DNA from: CBFGRV01 sp965651265
Lineage (GTDB): Bacteria > Bacteroidota > Rhodothermia > Rhodothermales > VXPQ01
Length of the DNA: 64,000 bases
Reading direction: 5' to 3'
Assembly: GCA_965651265.1 (NCBI GenBank)
Contig: CBFGRV010000013.1
Coordinates: forward strand, 11,518 to 75,517
A program made the translations under genes and the position numbers. Shown here piece after piece: positions 27,675-36,860 of the stretch (the first letter of the stretch is position 1; every line of letters begins with the position of its first letter). The notes under the pieces are model-generated. The model searched no databases. It saw only the letters and a program-made list of their open reading frames with translations, and had not been told where the DNA came from.

Positions 27675-30461
27675 ATGACGTCCTTTGTACAGCTTTTCCG
27701 CATCGCAGCGGCTCCCCCCATCATTGCCTTCTTCGTCGCTATCACGATCGCGGTGCCGTCGTCGGCCGTTGCTCAGGACGATCCGATCTCCGTCGTGTAC
27801 CGGAATTTCGTGCGCTATGCAGATGGCACCACCGCGAAAGAGACTTCCGGCAATGCGACGTTCACCGCCTACCTCAACGGGAATGTCGACACCGTTCTCA
27901 TCGATAACGCTCCACAATGGGACGCAGGAGGCATCCCGAACATTGCGGGCGACGGGACATTCGGCGTGGAGCTCGGGAATTTCGCCAATCTCGCCGTAGA
28001 CGATACGGTGCATATCCGGTACACCTCGCTCGAGCACGGGCAGCAGGGAACACTCTCCGAAGTCATCCCGGCGATCCCCTGGTCCAGATTCCCTCAGACG
28101 TTGTACCTCGAAGAGCACGACTTCCCTGACCGTCCTTCGCAAGTTGACCTGACGGTAAACGGCAACGAACGGGTTCTCAGCTGGAATGCCGCCGCCGGCC
28201 TGACTTTCTCCGTCTATCGACGAACACTTCAGGATACCGTTCACACCGGCCAATCGCGAAACCTCTATGTGCGCATCGCGCACGATCTGACGGAGATGAC
28301 CTTCGTCGATACCGTGCCGGACCCTGACCTGAATTACGGATACATCGTCTACGCGCACGCGAACGACGGCAGCATCAGCGCCCATTCGGAGGAGGCCGTC
28401 GAGATGCAGGAGCTGGCCGGACTGTCGATCGAAGGAGGCGCCACCAACGCTACGTTGACGTGGGAGCCGTTCACCCCACCGGTCGGAAGCATCGCGGGAT
28501 ACAACATCTACAGGCGAGAGGGATCAGACGATTTTGGAAATCCCATCGCATACACGGGCCCGGATACATCCTACACCGACACTCGCCTCGAACCGGGCCG
28601 CACGTACGAGTACCAGGTGCGCGCCCGGCTCGACGCCAATACGGAGGAAGGTGCCTCCCCGGTCGTCGCCGTGACGCTGACCGGTGATCCGAGCAATTAT
28701 GTGACGTATGCCAGTCTCAAGACGGCTGTCGTCATCTATCTCGACACCAATTTCGGCAAGATCGCCGAATCCGAGGTCCCAAAATTTCAGCGCATGCTGG
28801 AGGTCGCGCGCGAGTTCTACTGGCGGAATTCGAAGCTCAAATTCAATCTGGAATTTACCTACTACATCATCCGTGACCGAAGGGATTTCCCCTCGCGCGA
28901 GGATTACGCCGTCAACCACACGGCAGTCGACCTAGCGGCGCTGGGTGTGATGAATACGCAGTACGACTTGATCTTCCGCATCACCCCTGCGACGAACGGC
29001 TACTGGTCTTTCGGCGTCACGAACGTTGCTCTTCCAGGGCCCCAGCGGCTGACCGGCTTCTCCCAAACGCAATATCCCATAGGTACTGACGCGAAGTACC
29101 CCGGCCACGAAGAGGGAATTAACTACGGCCTCACCTGGGTATTCGTCCACGAGGCCCAACATGCCATCGACGCGATGTACAATGCGAACGGGCACCCGGA
29201 GATGGCGCATGGCGATATCCCGTGGGAATTCGCCGTGCCGAAGGGCGAGCACTTCGATTTTCAGGCCAAGATCTTCCGCACATTCACCGCTTACGAGGAT
29301 CTCGGTGCGGAATGGGGCGACATCTACGAGGCCCTCGATGCAGACGGCGATGGATTCGTGGACGACGATCCGCGCGTGCCCTTCGACGAGGTGCGCTTTG
29401 GAAGCAGTACGGCATCACCGGATACCGACGGCGACGGTCTGTCCGATCTCGAAGAGGCCATCGCCGGCATCTATTCCGGATCGGACCCGCTCAATCCCGA
29501 TACGGACGGCGATGGATTGTTAGACGGCGAGGACGAGCACCCGCTTTATCCGGTGCACACCATCGTACCTCAATTCACGCCCAGCATTGACGGGGTTGTG
29601 GAGGCGGAGTGGCCGGTCGCAAACGATACAGTCTCCTACACGCAGGTTGGCTTTGCGCCGAAGATGCATCTCGCCTATGATTCCGAATACCTGTACCTCG
29701 CCCTGAAGCTGCCTCACATCGGTATTCCCGAAATCTGGTTCGACTTCGGGGCCGACGGTCTCTGGCACGGCCGTGGGAATACGATGATGCGCATCGATCT
29801 ATCCGGCGGCAAATTTGCCGTGCTTCGCACGCGCGACGGCTCGCAGGAGGCCCGCGACGCCACCGAATCCGGGGCAGGAATGTGGGATGATGAAGCCGGG
29901 TATCTCAGTCACTTTGGAAAGCGCGTGTTCACGCCTGCCTCCATCCAGCTGGAGGTAAACCTGGATCTCCCACGCATTGAAATCGAGATGGCCATTCCCC
30001 GCAACGACGACGCGGGCCTCACGCTTCAGCCGGGAGAACGTTTCGGGATGTACATCAACTATGAAAAGGTGAACAATCAGCCCGATCAGTGGGCCACCAC
30101 CTTTGATAAATACAGCTTCGTAGAGTTTACGCTGGCGGATCCGACGTCTTCGACGGACGAGATAGGACAAGTCCCGATCCCAAGCGCTCCGACCATTGAG
30201 GCCATCTACCCGAATCCGGCGAGGGAGGACGCGCATCTGAGGTATAGCCTTCCGGAGACTCTCCCCGTCGAAGTGCACATCTACGACATGCTTGGTCGCC
30301 GCGTGAGGACGATAGAGGAAGGCACGCGGCCTGCAGGACGCCACACGGTCACCTGGGATGGCCGCTCCGATGCCGGTATAGAGGTCGCGGGCGGGCTCTT
30401 CCTCATCCAGCTCTTGGCCGGTTCTCGCATCGCGTCCACGAAGCAACTGATCCGGCTATAA
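27675..30461 (+). CDS. T9SS-exported multidomain protein with HEXXH, Ca-binding repeats and CBM9-like domain
   Basis: This 928-residue protein has a signal peptide ending SAVAQ. Residues 35-240 form an N-terminal module shared with the next gene (YRNFVRYADGT, PNIAGDGTFGVELGNF). An Fn3 domain follows (SIAGYNIYRREGSD, about 260-340), then a putative metallopeptidase-like domain (350-560) with WVFVHEAQHAIDAM, where H492-E-A-Q-H496 is a zinc-binding type signature. Next come thrombospondin-type-3-like Ca-binding repeats (DADGDGF, DTDGDGLSDLEE, DTDGDGLLDGED), a CBM9/DOMON-like domain (IDGVVEAEWPVANDTV), and a T9SS sorting tail (IEAIYPNPARED, IYDMLGRRVRTIEE, AGGLFLIQLLA). It is probably a surface-attached hydrolase. 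The third zinc ligand was not assigned with certainty, so catalysis is inferred. Confidence 0.8.
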   Translation: MTSFVQLFRIAAAPPIIAFFVAITIAVPSSAVAQDDPISVVYRNFVRYADGTTAKETSGNATFTAYLNGNVDTVLIDNAPQWDAGGIPNIAGDGTFGVELGNFANLAVDDTVHIRYTSLEHGQQGTLSEVIPAIPWSRFPQTLYLEEHDFPDRPSQVDLTVNGNERVLSWNAAAGLTFSVYRRTLQDTVHTGQSRNLYVRIAHDLTEMTFVDTVPDPDLNYGYIVYAHANDGSISAHSEEAVEMQELAGLSIEGGATNATLTWEPFTPPVGSIAGYNIYRREGSDDFGNPIAYTGPDTSYTDTRLEPGRTYEYQVRARLDANTEEGASPVVAVTLTGDPSNYVTYASLKTAVVIYLDTNFGKIAESEVPKFQRMLEVAREFYWRNSKLKFNLEFTYYIIRDRRDFPSREDYAVNHTAVDLAALGVMNTQYDLIFRITPATNGYWSFGVTNVALPGPQRLTGFSQTQYPIGTDAKYPGHEEGINYGLTWVFVHEAQHAIDAMYNANGHPEMAHGDIPWEFAVPKGEHFDFQAKIFRTFTAYEDLGAEWGDIYEALDADGDGFVDDDPRVPFDEVRFGSSTASPDTDGDGLSDLEEAIAGIYSGSDPLNPDTDGDGLLDGEDEHPLYPVHTIVPQFTPSIDGVVEAEWPVANDTVSYTQVGFAPKMHLAYDSEYLYLALKLPHIGIPEIWFDFGADGLWHGRGNTMMRIDLSGGKFAVLRTRDGSQEARDATESGAGMWDDEAGYLSHFGKRVFTPASIQLEVNLDLPRIEIEMAIPRNDDAGLTLQPGERFGMYINYEKVNNQPDQWATTFDKYSFVEFTLADPTSSTDEIGQVPIPSAPTIEAIYPNPAREDAHLRYSLPETLPVEVHIYDMLGRRVRTIEEGTRPAGRHTVTWDGRSDAGIEVAGGLFLIQLLAGSRIASTKQLIRL

Positions 30462-30540
30462 GGGCATTTCGTGATAAGCCCACCAGGTCGGAAGTACCCG
30501 CCCAGAAGCAGTACCCGTGTAGATGCAGTTTTCTGATGGC

Positions 30541-32817
30541 ATGTTGAATCGACGTACGTATAGAGTTGTCCTGGCCGTTTCTATCTGGCTGATCCTGATG
30601 GGCCCGAACGCGAGCGCCCAGGACGCGGGGCTCTACTACAAGAACTTCGTGCGCCACGCCGATGGTAGTTTTTGCGAGCACGCCGGTGGTGACGCCACCT
30701 TCGTTGCATATCTGAATCGGGATAGCAGCCGCGTCCTGTTTGAGAACGCGCCCAGGTGGGAGGCCATGGCCGATCCGAATATCGCCGGAAACGGCACCTT
30801 CGGCGTGGAGATCGATAACTTCCACTCGCCTTCACCAGCCGAGGACGACAGCGTTTTCGTGCTGTTCACGTGCCGTGTGCGCGGCGAGCAAGGCATCCTC
30901 TCCAGCCGTATCCATCGTCCCTGGAATGAATTACCGCAGACTCTCCATCTCGAGAAGGTGGACGTTCCGGAGCGGCCACAGGATCTGCAACTGACTATCG
31001 ACGGCGACCTCCGCATGCTGAATTGGGCTGCTGAAGCCGACGCGCACTATCTCGTATATCGGCGCGCCGCAACCGACACATTGGATTCCGGCCAGAATCG
31101 AATGGTCTATCATCTCCTCGCGAAGGTCGATGCGCCACCCTTCGCGGATACGACGGCTGGAACAGAGGCGTATGGATATGTCATCGTTCCCATCTCCGGC
31201 GGCCGTTTGGGACCGCGTTCGGTGGAAGCCACCGATATCCCCACGCCGCCGTACTCCGTCACCGTCGCGCAGTACGAGGTCGATCCCCCCTCGATCGAAG
31301 TGTCCTGGGATCGCTCCGGCAACATCGTGGGGTCGACCTTCGCCGTCTATCGGGCAACCAGCGAGAACGGCACCTACGAACAGGTCGCGCATGTCGACAC
31401 GACATACTTCATCGATCTAGGCGTACAGGCGCCTGGCACGTACTGGTATCGCATAAAGACGATCGGCTCCGGAGGGAGCAGCGAGGCATCGACTCCGGTT
31501 GCCGTACACATTCGGACTCCGTCGGTGGATGATGGGTATCAGGCCGGCGTATACGCGGATGCAGGTGTCGAGCATCCCAGCGGAATGGCCTGGGGGCCGG
31601 ACGGGAAACTCTACGTCACCGAGGTCGCGGCCGGCCAGATCAAGACGCTGCACGATCACGACGGCGACGGCCGAGTCGACGAGGTATCCGTATTCGCCGA
31701 CGGGTTCACCATGCCCGTGGGTCTCGCCTGGAAGGGCGATTCACTCTACGTCTCCTCGCGCGGGACCATCACCATTCTTCGCGACGACGACCGGGATGGC
31801 GTTGCCGATTTCTCGGAGACGATCATTTCGGGATGGGAGGCCAGCTGGCATCAGAACAATCAGCTCGTCTTCGATGAGGAGGGTTACTTCTACGTAGCGC
31901 TCGGATCGTGGCAGGACCGCACCACGGGCCCATCGCCATACCACAATACGATCATGCGCATCAGTCCCGATGGCAGCGATGTCCAGATCTGGGCGGAAGG
32001 TATTCGCAATGTCTACGATCTGACGTTCGGCCCGGACGGCAACCTCTACGGTGGTGACAACGGATGGCAAGATCAGTCGGATGGACCGCCCATCGAAGAG
32101 CTCAACGTATTCATGCAGGGCCGGCATTACGGATATCCAGACGTCCAGGGGACACCTCCGGATGATTCGGGGACTGTCGGTCCCATCATGACTTATGCGT
32201 CGCATGCGAGCCCGACGGGTGTCCTATTCCTCTCCGGGTCGAATATCCCGGAGGCACACCGCGATAATCTGCTGATGGCCTTTTACGGACCGGACAATTG
32301 GAGGCCGGAATTTTCCGATCGAGCCTATAAGATCATCCGCCACAAGCTGGACGGCGCGGCCGTCGTCGATACCTCGACCTTCGCGGCCGGCTTCTACCGG
32401 CCCGTTGACATGGTTCAGGATTCAGCCGGAACGATATACGTGGCGGATCTTGGAGACCTCGGCAACGCCGCGATTGACGGTCGCATCTACACGATCGCTT
32501 ACCGGGATCCGACCGTCATCGAGCCGCCTGAGGGCCCCGCGCCGGCGGCGGGCCTGCGCGCCTACCCAAACCCCTTCATGGATGTGGCGACGGTCGAAAT
32601 CACGCTGCCGAAGCGCGGCCGAATCGAGCTCGAGGTGTTCGATGTGCTGGGGCGCCGTGTGCGCAAGCTGGTCGAGGGCGACTTCGATGCCGGCCTGCAC
32701 GAAATTCAATGGGATGGAAGTTCGTCAGGAGGGGAGATTGTCGCATCCGGAACGTATGTCGTGAGATTGCGCGCCAATGACACGGTCACCACGACGGTAC
32801 TCGTGCTGGCACGGTGA
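30541..32817 (+). CDS. T9SS-exported PQQ-dependent sugar dehydrogenase-like protein
   Basis: This 758-residue protein is taken from the ATG at 30541 (30523 also open), with a signal peptide ending NASAQ. The N-terminal module (about 25-230) is homologous to that of the preceding protein (YKNFVRHADGS, PNIAGNGTFGVEIDNF). Ig/Fn3-like strands follow (VSWDRSGNIVGSTFAVYRA). The central domain (about 335-660) has glucose/sorbosone dehydrogenase or NHL-type propeller text: GMAWGPDGKLYVTEV, MPVGLAWKGDSLYVSS, HQNNQLVFDEEGYFYVALG, GIRNVYDLTFGPDGNLYGGDNG. The C-terminus is a sorting domain (LRAYPNPFMDV, FDVLGRRVRKLVEG, ASGTYVVRLRAN). It is expected to oxidise sugars or alcohols at the surface, if PQQ is bound. 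It lies 79 bases after its paralogous-headed neighbour. An electron acceptor is not encoded nearby. Confidence 0.82.
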   Translation: MLNRRTYRVVLAVSIWLILMGPNASAQDAGLYYKNFVRHADGSFCEHAGGDATFVAYLNRDSSRVLFENAPRWEAMADPNIAGNGTFGVEIDNFHSPSPAEDDSVFVLFTCRVRGEQGILSSRIHRPWNELPQTLHLEKVDVPERPQDLQLTIDGDLRMLNWAAEADAHYLVYRRAATDTLDSGQNRMVYHLLAKVDAPPFADTTAGTEAYGYVIVPISGGRLGPRSVEATDIPTPPYSVTVAQYEVDPPSIEVSWDRSGNIVGSTFAVYRATSENGTYEQVAHVDTTYFIDLGVQAPGTYWYRIKTIGSGGSSEASTPVAVHIRTPSVDDGYQAGVYADAGVEHPSGMAWGPDGKLYVTEVAAGQIKTLHDHDGDGRVDEVSVFADGFTMPVGLAWKGDSLYVSSRGTITILRDDDRDGVADFSETIISGWEASWHQNNQLVFDEEGYFYVALGSWQDRTTGPSPYHNTIMRISPDGSDVQIWAEGIRNVYDLTFGPDGNLYGGDNGWQDQSDGPPIEELNVFMQGRHYGYPDVQGTPPDDSGTVGPIMTYASHASPTGVLFLSGSNIPEAHRDNLLMAFYGPDNWRPEFSDRAYKIIRHKLDGAAVVDTSTFAAGFYRPVDMVQDSAGTIYVADLGDLGNAAIDGRIYTIAYRDPTVIEPPEGPAPAAGLRAYPNPFMDVATVEITLPKRGRIELEVFDVLGRRVRKLVEGDFDAGLHEIQWDGSSSGGEIVASGTYVVRLRANDTVTTTVLVLAR

Positions 32818-33012
32818 TTGCCGTGCACAACGCGTCCGGCAAGAATACTCGCCGGTCATTCGTGTCTTTTGGTGGTCCACCGCACAGCATCCTGCCAATG
32901 AGAAAGTTCAAAGAATCGACCGAGGTGCAATCCGGGCTATGGTCGGTCGACAGAACTGAAAGGCGAAACTTCACGTACTGAGGGAGCCAATTTCCGTAGC
33001 ATTTAGCGAACC

Positions 33013-33987
33013 ATGCCCATTCTCATAACGGGGGCGAACGGACAGATCGGCAGCGACCTTATCGATGTGCTCGCCCGCCGCTACGGTGCCGAGAACGTTG
33101 TGGCGTCGGATCTTCGGCCAGCGACCGAGAACGGCCGCGTCTCCTATGAGTCGCTCGACGTCACGGACGCTGACCGTCTCCGCGCCATCGTCGAGGACTA
33201 TCGCGTGGACACCATCTACCATCTCGCCTCGCTCCTGTCCGTCACCGGCGAGAAGGCGCCCGGTCAGGCGTGGGACGTCAATGTAAACGGACTGCGGCAT
33301 GTGTTGAACATCGCTCGCGAGAGGCGGATTAGGGTTTTCTGGCCGAGCTCGATCGCCGTTTTCGGCGTCGGAACGCCCAAGAACCCCGCCCCGCAGACGA
33401 CGATCCTGGATCCCTCGACCATATACGGGATCACGAAAGTAACCGGCGAGCTCCTCTGCCGGTACTATTTCGAGCGATTCGGTGTCGATGTCCGTAGCGT
33501 CCGCTACCCGGGACTCATCAGCTACAAGACACCACCGGGAGGAGGAACGACGGACTACGCCGTGGACATTTTTCGCGCCGCCGCCACGGGCTCGAGCTAC
33601 ACCTGTTTCGTACGCCCGGACACGCGGCTGCCGATGATGTACATGCCCGATGCCGTCCGCGCTGCAATCGAGCTCATGGAGGCCGATGCCGATGCCATTA
33701 CCATTCGGACCAGCTATAATCTCGCCGGCGTTGGTTTCACGGCAGAGGAGGTCGCGCGCGAGATCACTCGACACATACCTGATTTCGAGGTAATCTACGA
33801 TCCCGATGATCGGCAGAAAATCGCCGACTCGTGGCCCCAGGACGTTGACGATACCAACGCGCGCCGCGATTGGGGATGGAAGCCGGAATACGATTTACCG
33901 GCTATCGTGAACGATATGTTGTCGCACCTGAAGCGTGACCTTTTCGTCGTTAGGGAAACGGCTGCGTCTGCAGGGCCGCGACGCTAG
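33013..33987 (+). CDS. tdh: L-threonine 3-dehydrogenase, SDR type
   Basis: This 324-residue extended SDR oxidises L-threonine to 2-amino-3-ketobutyrate with NAD+. It shows the Rossmann motif GANGQIG (7-13), SSIAVFG, the catalytic Y138-x3-K142 (YGITK), and text typical of SDR-type threonine dehydrogenases: GLISYKTPPGGGTTDYAVDIF, DTRLPMMYMPDAVRAAIELM, TSYNLAGVGF, IADSWPQDVDDTNARRDWGW. These separate it from UDP-glucose 4-epimerases, which share the fold. The next gene is kbl, whose product consumes the ketobutyrate, and then an amino-acid permease, so this is a threonine-to-glycine catabolic operon. The gap to kbl is 111 bases and includes a 12-base direct repeat. Confidence 0.94.
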   Translation: MPILITGANGQIGSDLIDVLARRYGAENVVASDLRPATENGRVSYESLDVTDADRLRAIVEDYRVDTIYHLASLLSVTGEKAPGQAWDVNVNGLRHVLNIARERRIRVFWPSSIAVFGVGTPKNPAPQTTILDPSTIYGITKVTGELLCRYYFERFGVDVRSVRYPGLISYKTPPGGGTTDYAVDIFRAAATGSSYTCFVRPDTRLPMMYMPDAVRAAIELMEADADAITIRTSYNLAGVGFTAEEVAREITRHIPDFEVIYDPDDRQKIADSWPQDVDDTNARRDWGWKPEYDLPAIVNDMLSHLKRDLFVVRETAASAGPRR

Positions 33988-34047
33988 GGCAAGAACACGA
34001 TACCGGCGAGGACCCACTCGGTCGCATCGGTCCGGCCGGTCCCCGGT

Positions 34048-34074
34048 CTATCCGAAATCTGACTATCCGAAATC
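34048..34074. repeat. 12-base direct repeat upstream of kbl
   Basis: CTATCCGAAATC occurs at 34048-34059 and again at 34063-34074, a 15-base spacing, ending 24 bases before the kbl start. It could be a duplicated regulator site or a simple local duplication. It lies within the tdh-kbl gap. Confidence 0.5.
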
Positions 34075-34098
34075 CCCACAACCTGCGACGAAACAGCC

Positions 34099-35286
34099 AT
34101 GTTCGACGCTGCCGCGGCGGTCTATCAAGCTCAACTCGATGAGATCCGACAGGCCGGTCTCTACAAAGATGAACGGGTCATCACCACACCGCAGGCCGCC
34201 GAGATAGGCGTCCGGTCTGGCGAGCGCGTTCTCAACTTCTGCGCGAACAATTATCTGGGTCTGGCCAACAATCCGGATCTCATCCGGCGGGCGCGAGAGG
34301 GAGTCGAAAAGTACGGATTCGGGATGGCCTCCGTCCGGTTCATCTGCGGTACGCAATCGATCCACAAAGAGCTCGAGCAGAAGATCACGGAGTTTCTGGG
34401 CACCGAAGACACCATTCTATATACGTCCTGTTTCGATGCGAACACCGGACTCTTCGAGACGATTCTGGATGCCGATTGCGCCGTCATCAGTGATGAGCTC
34501 AATCACGCGAGCATCATCGATGGCATCCGACTGTGTAAGGCCCAGCGGCACCGGTACGCCCACAGCGACATGGACGAACTGGAACGCATCCTCCAGCAGA
34601 CGCAGGATGCCAATATCCGGCTCATCGCCACGGACGGGGTCTTCTCCATGGATGGAGACGTCGCGAAGCTCGGAGATATCTGCGACCTCGCTGATCGCTA
34701 CCAGGCCCTCGTAATGGTGGATGACAGCCACGCGACGGGATTTTTTGGGCCGACAGGTCGAGGCTCCATCGAGCATTGTGGCGTGATGGGGCGCGTGGAT
34801 ATCGTCACTAGCACGCTTGGTAAGGCCCTGGGAGGCGCATCGGGTGGATTTACCTCGGGGCGCAAGGAGATCGTCGACTTGCTGCGCCAGCGATCGCGGC
34901 CCTACCTCTTCTCGAATACGGTCGCGCCGGTCATCGTCTACACGTCCATCGCCGTATTGGAGATGCTCAGCGACGAGACGGCGCTGCGCGACAGGCTCGA
35001 GGCGAATACACGCTATTTCCGCGAGAAAATGACCGACGCGGGCTTCGACATCCGTCCGGGTATCCATCCAATAGTCCCCATCATGCTCTACGATGCGCGT
35101 ATTGCCACCAATATGTCGTCGGACCTGCTGGAAGAAGGCATTTACGTGGTCGGTTTCAGCTACCCGGTCGTTCCGGAGGGCAAGGCCCGCATTCGCGTAC
35201 AGATTTCCGCCTCTCACGAGCGCGAGCACCTCGACCGAGCGATCGATGCCTTCAAAAAGGTCGGCCGGCGTTACGGAGTTGTCTGA
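34099..35286 (+). CDS. kbl: glycine C-acetyltransferase (2-amino-3-ketobutyrate CoA ligase)
   Basis: This 395-residue PLP enzyme of the alpha-oxoamine synthase family has the expected length. It cleaves 2-amino-3-ketobutyrate with CoA to glycine and acetyl-CoA, completing threonine degradation begun by the upstream dehydrogenase. Key text is NFCANNYLGLANNP, FICGTQSIHKELE, DELNHASIIDGIRL, VMVDDSHATGFFGPTGRG, and the PLP lysine K242 in STLGKALGGASGG. The C-terminus ends in a typical GKARIRVQISASHEREHLDRAI motif. The 12-base gap to the permease gene indicates one operon. Biotin synthase-like AONS enzymes share the fold, but the neighbours make KBL the safe call. Confidence 0.95.
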   Translation: MFDAAAAVYQAQLDEIRQAGLYKDERVITTPQAAEIGVRSGERVLNFCANNYLGLANNPDLIRRAREGVEKYGFGMASVRFICGTQSIHKELEQKITEFLGTEDTILYTSCFDANTGLFETILDADCAVISDELNHASIIDGIRLCKAQRHRYAHSDMDELERILQQTQDANIRLIATDGVFSMDGDVAKLGDICDLADRYQALVMVDDSHATGFFGPTGRGSIEHCGVMGRVDIVTSTLGKALGGASGGFTSGRKEIVDLLRQRSRPYLFSNTVAPVIVYTSIAVLEMLSDETALRDRLEANTRYFREKMTDAGFDIRPGIHPIVPIMLYDARIATNMSSDLLEEGIYVVGFSYPVVPEGKARIRVQISASHEREHLDRAIDAFKKVGRRYGVV

Positions 35287-35298
35287 GGAGTTCGGTAC

Positions 35299-36681
35299 AT
35301 GAAAGCTCCCGCAGAGACTGACGTGCCCACTCGAGCCAATACGCCGGCTGGGCCGAAAGCACCAACATACAAGCGGACCCTCTCGCTTTTTGACAGCACG
35401 ATGGTGGTGGTGGGCGGCATCATCGGCTCGGGCATCTTCCTCAGCCCGGCAATCGTCGCCCAGCGGGTCGACACTCCGGTCCTCATCTTACTGGCATGGG
35501 CGCTTGGGGGGATACTGGCCCTGATCGGGGCGGTCTGTTTCGCCGAGCTGGGTTCGCGGCGTCCGGAGGCGGGCGGAGGATACGTCTATCTGCGCGAGAC
35601 CTTCGGCGCCATTTTTGGATTTCTTTACGGCTGGAAGCTGTTGCTCGTGAGCGCGACCGGAGCCATAGCGGCACTGGCTATCATATTCGCGCAGTACACT
35701 GTTGATCTCTTTGGATGGTCCACCACGCTGATCTCCGCCATTGCCGTTGGCGCCATTGTGTTCCTGTCGGGGATCAACTATGTCGGCGTGAGGCTGGGAT
35801 CCATCACCCAGAACATCTTTACGGTGTTGAAGATGCTCGCTCTTGCGGGGATGACGGTAGCCGCGGTTGCTCTGGGGAGCGGTGACATTTCTGCCGGCGC
35901 TGGGAGCCTTCTGGGTGACTCGCCATCTGTGTGGACGATCGTTGGAGCCATGGGCACGGCACTGATCCCCGTGCTCTTCTCGTATGGAGGATGGCAACAT
36001 GCCAATCACATTGCGGGAGAGCTCAAGGACCCCACGCGGAATCTGCCCAGGGCGCTGATTATGGGCGTGGCTATCGTCGTGACCACGTATCTGATCGTGA
36101 ATTTCGCCTACCTCTACACGCTCGGTGTCGACGGCCTGGCCGGCAGCATCGCTCCGGCGGCCGAGGCCATGGAGCGCGTCGCAGGACCAACGGGGTCGAT
36201 GTTGATAAGCGCGGGTGTCGTCGTGTCGGTCTTCGGGATCCTGAATCTCTACATCCTCGCCGCGCCGCGTGTCTACCAGGCGATGGCGAACGACGACCTC
36301 TTCTTTAAGCGATTCGCTCGGCTCCATCCGAAATACAAGACCCCGCACGGGCCACTCCTTCTTCAGGGTGCGTGGGCGATCGTGTTGGCGCTCAGCGGCA
36401 CGTTCGGTCAGCTCCTGGATTATGTCGTATTCGGCGACTGGATCTTTTTCGCTCTCGTCGTGGCAGCGCTCTTCGTCTATCGGCGACGAGAGCAGGAGGG
36501 AGGGGAATCCAGCCCCGATTTCCGCATGATCGGTTTTCCGATTCTTCCGGTCGTGTTCATCGCTGCATCCGGCTTCATCGTCTTTAGCTCCATCATCTCG
36601 AATCCCGGCAATGCCCTGATCGGGATCACCCTCATTGCCGCGGGAATCCCAGCATATCTCTTCTGGAGGAGGGCGCGCTGA
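35299..36681 (+). CDS. APC-family amino acid permease
   Basis: This 460-residue inner-membrane transporter of the APC superfamily resembles the LAT-type group, with about 12 hydrophobic segments after a polar N-terminus of about 25 residues. The substrate-binding TM1 loop is VVVGGIIGSGIFLSP (near 36-50), followed by AELGSRRPEAGGGYVYLRETFG and FSYGGWQHANHIAGELKDPTRNLPRAL. It lies 12 bases after kbl, so it probably imports threonine or a related amino acid for the tdh-kbl pathway. Substrate specificity is inferred from the operon, not from residues. A long open frame on the opposite strand is a codon-bias shadow. Confidence 0.9.
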   Translation: MKAPAETDVPTRANTPAGPKAPTYKRTLSLFDSTMVVVGGIIGSGIFLSPAIVAQRVDTPVLILLAWALGGILALIGAVCFAELGSRRPEAGGGYVYLRETFGAIFGFLYGWKLLLVSATGAIAALAIIFAQYTVDLFGWSTTLISAIAVGAIVFLSGINYVGVRLGSITQNIFTVLKMLALAGMTVAAVALGSGDISAGAGSLLGDSPSVWTIVGAMGTALIPVLFSYGGWQHANHIAGELKDPTRNLPRALIMGVAIVVTTYLIVNFAYLYTLGVDGLAGSIAPAAEAMERVAGPTGSMLISAGVVVSVFGILNLYILAAPRVYQAMANDDLFFKRFARLHPKYKTPHGPLLLQGAWAIVLALSGTFGQLLDYVVFGDWIFFALVVAALFVYRRREQEGGESSPDFRMIGFPILPVVFIAASGFIVFSSIISNPGNALIGITLIAAGIPAYLFWRRAR

Positions 36682-36860
36682 GCGAAACTCCGTCACAGCA
36701 TCGTCATCCTTCCCGATCGAACCTTTCGGTACATCCGCCGTAAGGCACACTTTACAAACATTCACTCGTGTCACCTGAGGTGGTGATACCGAATCGGGAA
36801 AGCGTAACACTCTTCTGGTTGGTAGAACACGGTAAGGGACATCACAACAAAACAAATTCT
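36682..36860 (+). promoter_or_regulatory. structured leader region of the cold-shock gene
   Basis: A 179-base gap precedes the cold-shock gene. TTCCCGAT at 36710-36717 can pair with ATCGGGAA at 36793-36800, enclosing a small CACC-TGA-GGTG hairpin near 36771-36781. A long folded 5' leader is a known feature of cspA-type mRNAs, where it acts in temperature control. The promoter itself could not be placed. Confidence 0.45.

Noticed and set aside
35488..36855. 455-codon open frame on the minus strand opposite the APC permease gene
   Set aside because: It is rich in Arg, His, Asp and Glu with no hydrophobic core or family motif; it mirrors the codon bias of the transporter gene.
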